Origin: Leptospira selangorensis | Lineage (GTDB): Bacteria; Spirochaetota; Leptospiria; Leptospirales; Leptospiraceae | DNA length: 6,668 bases | Direction: 5' to 3' | NCBI RefSeq assembly: GCF_004769405.1 | Contig: NZ_RQES01000025.1 | Span: forward strand, 1-6,668 | Shown here: positions 1 through 6,668 of the stretch, one piece after another | Layout of the letters: each line of letters opens with the position of its first letter | Position numbering within the stretch: the stretch's first letter is position 1 | Made by a program: the position numbers and the translations under genes | Notes under the pieces: generated by a model | Database searches by the model: none | Seen by the model: only the letters and a program-made list of their open reading frames with translations | What the model was told of the DNA's origin: nothing

Positions 1-284
1 CCCTTTACATAAGAAAACCGGTTCCAGCCTTGGGTATCATCTGCACCATCAATAATCGAATCCGCAGTTACAAACCTTGCAATACTCGCATCATAATAAC
101 GTGCATTATAAAAATAGAATCCACTCTCTTGGTCTAATTCTTGGGAATTGAATTTTGGAGAAAAATTTACATTTCCTCTTTGGACGAAGTTATCCCCGTA
201 CGGATCGTTTTGGATTCGGGTAAGTGTTTTTCCTTGGTCATCTAGAACGTGAGAAACTGAGTCCACCTGATCGGTGAGATAATA
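1..284 (-). other. Rhs repeat-associated core domain, cut by the window edge (residue 2129 onward)
   Basis: The domain begins YYLTDQVDSVSHVLDDQG (2129 onward), the counterpart of the family's Y-x-x-D-x-x-GS-x-x-x-L-D-x-x-G. It contains DPYG (2155-2158) and then the signature ARYYDASIARF (2189-2199, bases 72-104), continuing to ADSI and GWNRFSYVKG at the edge. The core caps the Rhs shell and in many members holds the aspartate protease centre that cuts off the C-terminal tip. The consensus is RYYDPxxGRFxSxDP; here Pro after YYD is Ala, Gly before RF is Ala, and the closing DP is DS. The usual N-P-x-x-Y-x-DP-x-G end and the variable effector fall outside, before base 1. That the signature is an Rhs core is near certain. 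Confidence 0.92.
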
Positions 285-3200
285 AGCAGCAGTTCCTTCC
301 TCGTTTAGAGCAGCGATCCGGACTCCATTCAGATAGATATTATTGATGGATCGGAGCACATTCTCCTCATCCATATATTCTAAACCGTAGAACTTGCTAG
401 GATATAAAATCTCTTGGTGTTTGTATTGAGCTCCATCAGGTATGAGAGCACTTTTATGAATCCGGAATCCTCCGTCGTCGTACCAATAACGTCCAATGGT
501 ATAATTCTCATTGTCCCGGATCCTAATGATCCGGTTATCAGAATCATATTCCATCTTCTTGGTTTTGTCTAAGACAGTATCCCTCTGGGTAATCATATTC
601 CCGGAGCCATCGTAAGTCATGGTCACAGTACTGTTTCCATACTTGGAGGAATCGATATAATTGGCCTGGTGATTATTGTATAGGTAAATCCTTGCGTCTG
701 TGATGGACCCATCTGCAGGATTATGAAACCGTTTGGCGGTTAGGTTTCCATTCTGTGCGTAAGCATAACTTTGCTGGTATTTTTTAGAATAGGCATCAGC
801 AGGTTCTGTATAAAATCCGCTAGCATTGGTGAGTCGACTTAGACCGTCGTAAGCAAAATCGTATTTTGTCTGGTATCGTGTCCCAGTATTTTCAATACTT
901 GTAATATTATTCTTACTATTGAAAGTATAAACTGCGTTTTGTAGAGTCTCGCTATATCCGTCTATCACCCCCGAAGAATTTAAACGTACCATTCTCAATT
1001 TTTCATCGTAATAATAGCGAGTCTCAATTCCATTTCCTAAAGTAAAGGCGGAAGTCTGTCCGAATTCGTTATAAGTGATATTCTCAACAATGGTCTTATT
1101 GCAGAGCCCTGGAAGGATACCGTTTGTATTCACTTGTACGGAGATTCCTGTGATATATCCTGCGCTCCCATAAGAATAGCATGCCCTAAGACGGGTATGA
1201 TTGACCGGATGCGCCGGATAATCGATCTTAGTTACCCTTCCCAAAAGATCGTATGCATATTCCGTAATATAAGGAAGGTCGCTATTTTGGAGAGGTATTT
1301 CTTTAAAGGCACGTGTTTCTTTTTTAACACGACCTAATTTATCATAACTGAAAGTTTTGGTTTGGTTTTGGTCTTCTACCAGAACAAGCTGACCGAGAGC
1401 ATTCTCACTTCCGGATCTAGAGTCGTAAGTATAATAGATCTCCCCTTCCGGCATTTTTTTAGTAATCACTCTACCTCTGGAATCATAGATAAGAGTGGTC
1501 ACTCTACCAATTGCATCAGTAGTTTTGGTTACTTCTCCGAATGCATTATATTCGTGCCTTTCTACTCCAAAATCAGGATCACTTTGGACCTTCACTCTCC
1601 CAAATCCGTCATACGCCCAATACGCTTGGTTCTTACCGGATATATCCTTTTGGTTAATCCCCGTAGAAACATCGCTGCAATTTAAGGAAGATCCATCGTT
1701 TAAGTCGGACTTCTTAGTACGATTTCCAGCTAGATCGTAACAGAATCCAATTTGAGCGATGATCCCATCTCCTCCCGAATCTTCCACATAGAGGGTTCGC
1801 CCTCTACCATCCGTAACTTTACGTTTCCTAGTTCCGGAACTATGGATCTCTATTTTTTCGTATGGGTCATTATAGGTGACGGAAAGAACAGTGGGACTTG
1901 TTTCTCCCTGGGCGATCGGTAGAGTAGAAGTCTTGATCCTACCAATGGCATCGTATTCAAAGATTGTAGGATTTTTTTCCTCTAGATGTAGTGCGAAATT
2001 ATCCAACTCGCTGGAATCCGTCCAATCCGACTGTCCTTGTCTAGCGACTCTTCCCGCTCCATCATAGACTATGCGACCTGTCCGAATTGTTTTGCCTTCG
2101 GAGCCAGTTTTGACAGTGTAAATAGCTCTCCCGAGCCCATCCAAATAAGACCTTGTGGCAAAATCAGGATCCCAACCCCCAGAAGGTAGTACACTTTTTG
2201 CACTTAAAGGAAAAGAAGGATTATACGAATAAGTCGCAAGGACCTTATTGCCATCGTCAGTGTCCACTTTTGTCGCGACTGTCCGACCATATGCATCGTA
2301 TTCGTAAAAGGTTTTGTTTCCGTTTGGATCTGTGGTTTGGATGGGAGAACCAAAGGCGGAGGTATAATCAATCTGATATTGGGTACGGAATCGGATAGAA
2401 CCTCCAAAGCTAGTTTTTTCCGTTACGAAAATTTTAAGTTCGTTATCGTAAACGTATTCTGTTCCTCTTGCAGGATTCCCGCTTACATTTTTTTCTGAGA
2501 GTGTGTTCCCCAAAGGATCATAAGTATATTCAGTAATATTAGGAGAAACAGCGGCAAGTCCTGAACCTGTATAATTGGTTTGCTTCCGAATCAAGTTTCC
2601 GACAGAATCATAGGTATTAGTTGTGGTTGTTTCATTCGCTGATGCAGCCAAAGAAACTGTCTTTTTCGTTCTGAGTTGATTGGTTGCGGAAACTGTTTCA
2701 AAATCGGTAATTGTAATTTGAGTAGTGCTGGAATGAGCTCCGTCTGAATACCAATCTGTTTCAGAGCTAGTTTGTTTGGTAAGATTATAACCGTTAAATT
2801 GAAATGAAACCTCAGACGAGATTGTCTTGGTTCCCTTCTGAAATTTTTCCGTTTTTACAGGGAGAACGAGATAACTCGAAAGTCCTCCTCCCGCATCGAC
2901 TACTTTTATATCGTAAGTTCGTAGAGCAGATCCGTAATCTTGATTATCCGCACCGACTATATGAGATTCCTTCTCCGCTCCACCCAAGGCGCGGTTCATT
3001 CTAAAATCGGAATATGGAACATTATTATATATATGGGTAGTTTTCACTCCATACGGATCTTTCTGGGTAAAATTCCCGAATCCGAAAAAGTCCTTTTCTA
3101 CCTTACCATTGATGAAAGCAGAGAATGCATACCCGTTACTGTATTCGTAGGTTTTAAAGATCCGATTGCTAAAACCATCATCTGCAGTGATTTTAGTACA

Positions 3201-6200
3201 AACTCTATAACTCCCAGCCAGATCCGGAACTCCATCCCCACCGGTATTGTCGAATTTGGTGGAGTCAGTGTATTCGAATTCGTAACTTCCCCCGATCCCG
3301 TTTTTCACGGTTTGCATAACGTCGGGAACGATCCCGTCTGACATTGCAAAATACCAAGTCGGTTCTTTTAGATGGATGATTCCTATATCAGTGAGTCCAT
3401 CTCCGTTATAATCTCCTTGGATCCATTTGAATACATAAACCTTAGTCATAAGATCAGGACGATCTAGTTTAGCAGAGATTACGTTTCCACTTGGAGATAT
3501 AACTTTATCAGCAGAGATATCATAGATCTTAGTATCTCCGCTTTGGGTCAGGATCGGATTTCCTTCATAATCAAAAAGCCCGTTGAATGCAGCTGACCCG
3601 GCAGTATATTGAGTTTTTGTAACGGAGTAAGTGGTTCCAGAAATCCTATATTTCGAAAAAATAATATTCGCGCCACTTGCTTTTCCGATCAGAATGGAAT
3701 TGCCGGTTGTTTCTGGAACTATACCGTAAGGAACTCCTGCAGCATTGATAGAATCAAATTCCGCAGAAGTAAAAGGAAGATTTGGAGGATTTATAAGTTT
3801 TTTGAATTGGATCTTATTTTGGGAGATATCCAGAGTTCCTAAATACCAATTATGAACGCTTCCACTTCTATCCACGAGTAGTATCTGCGCCTTACCCACC
3901 CCTGTAAAGTCCCCGGAGAAGAAACTATATTGGTTTCGACTCAATCTATCCGTGCCTGAATTCCCGGATTGATCTAATCTTCCTAAAAGATAAGAAGCGG
4001 CAACATCTCCCGCAGGAGCAAGGGCTTTCACTCCGTTTTGGCTAGATATAATAAATCTACCGATTCCAGCAGTGGCTTGGTCGTCTAGAATGAGAACAGA
4101 TTTGTAGGAAGCACTTTCGAAATTATCCACCACATAAGCACTTTCTGAAATATTAAAATTCCCTACTTGTGTATCCGTGAAACCTGCTAGGTTCACAGTT
4201 TCGAATGCCGTGCCGCTAGAATTGCGGACTACAGAGAATTGATTTGTACTTCCGGTTTTCTTAAAATATAAAACTTCGTCTTTAGTGGATCTAGTATATC
4301 GATCCGGTCTTCCACCAAAAGGAGTGGCGACTCCGGTTGCTTCCGGCAAGAAAGAAGTAAGTACTCCGGAAGTATAACCGGTTCCTTTTTTTAAATTGAA
4401 TACTCCAGCATTTCTATCAAAAAGTAAAAGTTCAGGAGAAGCAGAACAATCGTCCGCGGTGAAACATCCCGCATAAGCGATCTCACCTTTTCCAGGAGTT
4501 TGGTTCCCATCATAAACGTAATCTAGAAGAAGAGACTTCGTACCTCCTAAAATCGGAATAGTTGCAAAACCTTTCTCTAGCTTAGCCTCGTCTTTAGGAA
4601 GAGGCGTTTTCATAACTCTATTCTGATCCGGACCATAGCTCATCTCGCTATAGATCTTATAGCGGAATCCGGTATTGGTAGCTTCTCCAATCCAGAACTT
4701 TCCATCACTTGCAGAAAAGAACCCTATATCCGTTCTTCCATCCCCGTTAAAATCTCCTTGGAGCCAACGAGTGATCTGTTTGAATTGAGGAGTTGTAGAC
4801 CAGATCCGGAAATTGATGGTGCCGTTTCCAGTCTCACCTAAGGTCCATTCTCCAGTATTACGATTAAATAATAGAAAATCGGAAAATCCGTCTCCGGTAA
4901 AATCTCCCGAGAAACGATCGTTACTAAAGAGTACGTCTTCTGCTACACTAAATTGTCTATAAAGTTTCCATTGAAGTTTGAAATAGATCGGATCCGATTT
5001 ATCGTCGTTACGATGGTTTTCTCCTACGATCCATTTTCCACTACGAGAATCATAAAGTGAGATATCCGTTCTTCCATCTCCGTTATAATCTCCGACAAGA
5101 AGTTGGACCTTACCTCTTCCGGTTCCATCTTTGGATTTATCTGAAGTATAAGGACTGTCTAAGTTACCGTTGGGAGAATAATCTCCTCTGAATACGTTTT
5201 GGAATTTGTTTGCAAAGCGTAGGAATTCGAAACTTCCACCCTTGTTCAACATCAAGGTCCATTGACCTGTTGGTTCGTCAAAAAGAACAGAATCAGAAAG
5301 ACCGTTTCCGTCATAATCTCCCGGAAACCATTCCATCCGGAAAATATCAGGGATTCCGGACATCAATCTTCCATAATTACGAAATTGGAATATTTTGCCA
5401 TCGTGTTCTGCTACAATGAAGTCTCTTGTTTCCGGTAGATAGAAAGCGATATCCGATCTTCCATCTCCGTTATAATCCCCGCTCACATTTCCTTTGAAGA
5501 AGCGGATCTTATCGGGACCGATATAATTCATATAACGGTTTGCATAAACCTTGAAATTATAACCGCCACCTCTTCTTCCTTCCGCGGCTTTCCAGTTTCC
5601 ATTTTTAGGATTGAAAAATAAAATATCCGAGATCCCGTCCCCGTTAAAATCTCCTTCGAAATATTCCGTATCATCCGGAAGATCTTCCGGTTCGCTTGCA
5701 GCTTGGTTCACCACATTCTGCCAAACAAGAGAACGAGAAGCTACTTGGTAATTGAATTCCGGTTTGGTTGTGTGTCTGCTGGACTCCACTGTTTTAAGAA
5801 GTGGCCTTCCGGAATCAGGAGAAACATCATAGACCAGATCGTAATCCCAGAGTTTTCCTCCCCCATCCCAACCAACTTCTATACTGTCCAATAGGCGATC
5901 CATTTTTATGAGAAAGCCTGGTGCAGTGGAAACATAGGAATCACTTCTTGACTTAGTGATAAATTTCACATATTGACGGGCAGATGTTCCCGATCTAGAG
6001 TTTCCAGTATATCGCATTTCCTTTAAGTATAAGGACCTGTTAGCAGAATAGAAGGAGGTATCATACGTTACCTGCATGTAATTCCCGTTAAGATCCTCTG
6101 TTTTAGTTAGATACCAACTATAGGTCTGGCTGATCTTATCCGGATTATAAATACGACTAGAAGAAGTATCCCCGTAGGTTGTTTTAGTTCCGGAAGAATC

Positions 6201-6668
6201 ACGGACTTCCCAGGTCCCTCCCGTTTCTATATTCGATAATACTAATATTGGAGCACTTTGGTCCGTGATCTCTGGTCTATATGTTCCGTTCTCACTACTA
6301 GTGGAACCGGATACTTTGATGAGTCTTTTGCCGTTCCAAGTAAAGGAATCCCGAGAATCATAAAATAAGGCTCCATATTCCGGCGTACGAGTGATGGCAC
6401 CTAAACCGATATTCCAACCTATTCCGACCCATCCATCTCCTCCCGTGGAAGAATAAGAAATAGAAAGGCTGGGTTGGACTCCGGCTCTTCCTGGAGTTAC
6501 TTGAATAGGATAAGAAAGAGAAACTGCTCCATAATTATTGGGCTCAGGGGGAGCGATAAAGAGCGCCCCTGATAAAGGATCCGCTTTTGTATTCGGATCG
6601 TCTATCGCCTGGCTATAATTTGTGGAGATGGAGAATAGATCGCTTCCCTCAGGAGCAGGAGCCGACCC
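1..6668 (-). CDS. Fused TcB-TcC-like giant protein (SpvB / FG-GAP / YD-repeat / Rhs core), both ends outside the window
   Basis: One frame is open for 2222 codons with no stop (complete codons 3-6668), so neither start nor stop can be chosen here. Domain order by residue: SpvB-like about 15-308, calcium-loop blades about 335-674, degenerate blades about 675-1120, TcdB-middle-like from 1121, YD repeats about 1350-2128, Rhs core 2129 to the end. In Tc toxins TcB and TcC are usually separate proteins of roughly 1,500 and 1,000 residues that form a closed cocoon around a C-terminal effector; here the equivalent parts are in one chain. Related single-chain proteins are known in Leptospira and other bacteria. 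By family role it would be exported and carry or deliver a toxic tip, but no signal peptide, TcA partner or effector is visible. Only seven cysteines were counted, which fits an exported protein. No frameshift or internal stop was seen. Family placement is firm; biological role is inferred. Confidence 0.95.
285..2621 (-). other. YD / Rhs repeat array (residues about 1350-2128)
   Basis: About twenty diverged Rhs repeats of the form YD-x-x-G-R-[hydrophobic] are visible. Examples are YDSVGNLI (1353), YDPLGN, YDAYGRTVA (1457-1465), LDGLGRAI, YDGAGRVA, YDAIGRI, TDGRGRTL, CYDLAGNRT (1643), YDGFGRV, YNAFGEV, DAIGRV, YDSRGRVI, YDKLGRV, YDLLGRV, YNEFGQ, YDEKLRM, YDGLSRL, YDGSGNM (2019), YDSDNRI and YDDGGFRI (2063). 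Such repeats form the spiral beta sheet of the hollow TcC/Rhs shell. They lie in one frame with no break. Two repeat-linked segments carry cysteine pairs (1643/1664 and 1830/1856). Some loops between repeats are long, for example around the DWTDSSELDNFALHLEE segment, which may stick out from the barrel. Exact repeat count depends on how strictly the weak copies are judged. Confidence 0.93.
2622..3308 (-). other. TcdB middle-region-like segment (residues about 1121-1349)
   Basis: The segment opens with VKNGIGGSYEFEYTDSTKF (from 1121), which resembles the N-G-G-x---EY-SST start of the TcdB middle/N-terminal region. It continues with a YRVCTKITADDGF stretch, the counterpart of the family's V-V-x-VxxxDG, then a YEYSNGY strand. 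The best landmark is EKDFFGFGNFTQKDPYG (1191-1207, bases near 3048-3098), matching the E-R-x-FRGFG motif that links TcB middle regions to Rhs repeats. After about residue 1260 similarity fades into a beta-rich bridge (LPVKTEKFQKG, FNGYNLTKQTSSETDW) leading to the first clear YD repeat. In the fused shell it would join the propeller to the YD-repeat wall. Outer limits are approximate. Confidence 0.75.
3309..4646 (-). other. Second, mostly degenerate blade-like region (residues about 675-1120)
   Basis: This stretch between the clear calcium-loop blades and the TcdB-like middle region has repeat-like strands but mostly lacks the acidic loop. Candidates are: C735-C741 loop followed by SPELLLFDRNAGVF; DEVLYFKKTG from 797; KSVLILDDQ from 856; DFTGVGKAQILLVDRSGS from 920 (bases 3885-3911, loop present but acidic positions lost); GNSILIGKASG from 989; and one fully intact DYNGDGLTD at 1086-1094 (bases 3387-3413) followed by IGIIH and TWYFAMSDG. 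Each has a hydrophobic [IVL]L-[FYV] strand then a polar turn, like the earlier blades, and starts are 59-97 residues apart. It could be a second propeller, a large insertion between blades, or an unrelated beta domain with one blade at the end. Only the copies at 920 and 1086 are recognisable without special pleading. Confidence 0.55.
3396..3416. repeat. Short DNA repeat, calcium-loop copy C
   Basis: These 21 bases are identical to 5073-5093 although they lie about 1.7 kb away. They encode most of the isolated intact loop at residues 1086-1094. A looser copy lies at 4737-4757, with two mismatches. This ties the isolated late blade to the main blade group at DNA level. Confidence 0.8.
5061..5093. 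repeat. Short DNA repeat, calcium-loop copy B
   Basis: This encodes the 527-535 loop on the minus strand. It is the near-identical partner of 5448-5480, and its right part (5073-5093) is also identical to 3396-3416. Direct orientation would allow slippage or recombination that removes or adds blades in frame, since all copies share the same codon phase. Confidence 0.8.
5448..5480. repeat. Short DNA repeat, calcium-loop copy A
   Basis: These 33 bases encode the 398-406 loop on the minus strand. They match 5061-5093 with only two mismatches, including an identical run of 21 bases. The similarity comes from the repeated loop and shared codon choice, so it marks recent or maintained blade duplication rather than a mobile element. 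Confidence 0.8.
5745..6626 (-). other. SpvB-like N-terminal domain (residues about 15-308)
   Basis: This matches the N-terminal domain shared by Salmonella SpvB and TcB/TcaC proteins. The diagnostic stretch is at residues 58-88: TPGRAGVQPSLSISYSS (58-74), followed by a Gly/Trp-rich GDGWVGIGWNIG (77-88). In the family this reads as a GR-G--P-L-L-YSS motif followed by G-GW. It is preceded by a proline-rich LSGALFIAPPEPNNYGAVSLSYPI segment, also typical. The rest is beta-rich, with repeated WYLTK, YVKF and YDLVYD strands, ending near FNYQ (305-308). In Tc toxins this domain forms part of the TcB shell; it is not the ADP-ribosylating part of SpvB, which is a separate C-terminal domain. Boundaries are approximate. 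Confidence 0.88.

Larger units (their letters stand above)
4647..5666 (-). other. FG-GAP/VCBS-like beta-propeller region, six blades with intact Asp/Asn loops (residues about 335-674)
   Basis: Six copies of a D-[FY]-x-G-[DN]-G-x-[ST]-D loop occur at residues 340-348 (DFNGDGISD), 398-406 (DYNGDGRSD), 451-459 (DYDGNGLSD), 527-535 (DYNGDGRTD), 589-597 (DFTGDGFSD) and 639-647 (DFNGDGRTD). Their bases are 5625-5651, 5451-5477, 5292-5318, 5064-5090, 4878-4904 and 4728-4754. Spacing is 50-76 residues. After most loops comes a hydrophobic strand and then a G-x-W-x-x-GE-like turn, for example SGKWIVGE, TGEWTLGE, DGKFWIGE. This is the pattern of FG-GAP/VCBS blades, whose acidic loops bind calcium in integrins. 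In Tc toxins the TcB propeller is six-bladed, docks on TcA and gates release of the effector. Six intact loops fit one such propeller, but blade number is inferred from sequence only. Confidence 0.87.

Noticed and set aside
1362..1740. Two overlapping plus-strand open frames of 107 and 81 residues
   Set aside because: They overlap each other in different frames and both lie antisense to YD repeats. Composition looks like reverse-complement YD-repeat sequence, not a gene.
2204..2407. A 67-residue minus-strand open frame inside the array
   Set aside because: It is in a different frame from the giant gene, over YD-repeat codons that are clearly conserved in the main frame. No independent support.
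2940..3341. A 133-residue plus-strand open frame, the longest on that strand
   Set aside because: It lies wholly opposite the giant gene, over the conserved TcdB-like middle segment. Its translation shows no recognisable domain and I saw no convincing ribosome binding site. It is best explained as a shadow.
4728..5651. Recurring short DNA motif that might suggest a CRISPR array or a repeat family
   Set aside because: Copies are unevenly spaced, imperfect, in codon phase, and encode the DxNGDGxxD loop; the spacing between them is coding sequence. It is protein repeat structure.
4647..5666. Integrin-like adhesion role from FG-GAP-type loops
   Set aside because: The loops are shared by many propellers, and the surrounding SpvB and Rhs domains fit a Tc/Rhs toxin shell better. 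Host adhesion cannot be argued from this sequence.
5745..6626. Possible ADP-ribosyltransferase activity because of the SpvB name
   Set aside because: The similarity is to the N-terminal, non-catalytic domain of SpvB. No ADP-ribosyltransferase motif set was seen in the window; the enzyme domain in SpvB is at its C-terminus.

Overview
The window lies inside one very large gene read from the minus strand. The frame that starts with the complement of bases 6666-6668 stays open for 2222 complete codons, down to bases 3-5. I translated it by hand and met no stop. Conserved motifs of one protein family appear in that single frame from end to end. Both the start codon (beyond base 6668) and the stop codon (before base 1) lie outside. 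Residue numbers below count from the first codon in the window, so residue n has its highest base at 6668-3(n-1).

The protein has the layout of a fused TcB-TcC (BC component) member of the insecticidal Tc / Rhs polymorphic-toxin superfamily. From the N-terminal side (high coordinates) to the C-terminal side (low coordinates) it holds: a SpvB-like N-terminal domain (about 15-308); six blade-like repeats with intact calcium-type Asp/Asn loops of the FG-GAP/VCBS kind (about 335-674); a longer stretch that appears to hold six further, mostly degenerate blades (about 675-1120); a TcdB middle-region-like segment (from about 1121); roughly twenty YD (Rhs) repeats (about 1350-2128); and the Rhs-associated core (from 2129), which the window cuts. 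In this family the SpvB, middle and YD parts build a hollow shell that holds a variable C-terminal effector, and the propeller acts as docking site and gate. The effector itself would be encoded just past base 1, so the toxic activity, if any, cannot be named from here.

The organism is probably a Leptospira or a close relative. This rests on the family layout, the form of the core end (a TQGWNRFSYVKG-type sequence after the ARYYD motif), and codon habits such as AGA for Arg and GGA for Gly. By eye in sampled rows the GC content is in the low-to-mid 40s percent. That would be high for L. interrogans and may fit another clade. It is an inference, not a proof.

I see no RNA gene, promoter, terminator, mobile element or CRISPR array. 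All plus-strand open frames are short, lie wholly opposite this gene, and look like shadows of it. The most interesting points are the apparent doubling of the blade region, the paired cysteines in an otherwise cysteine-poor protein, the variant core motif, and the unseen effector tip next to base 1.
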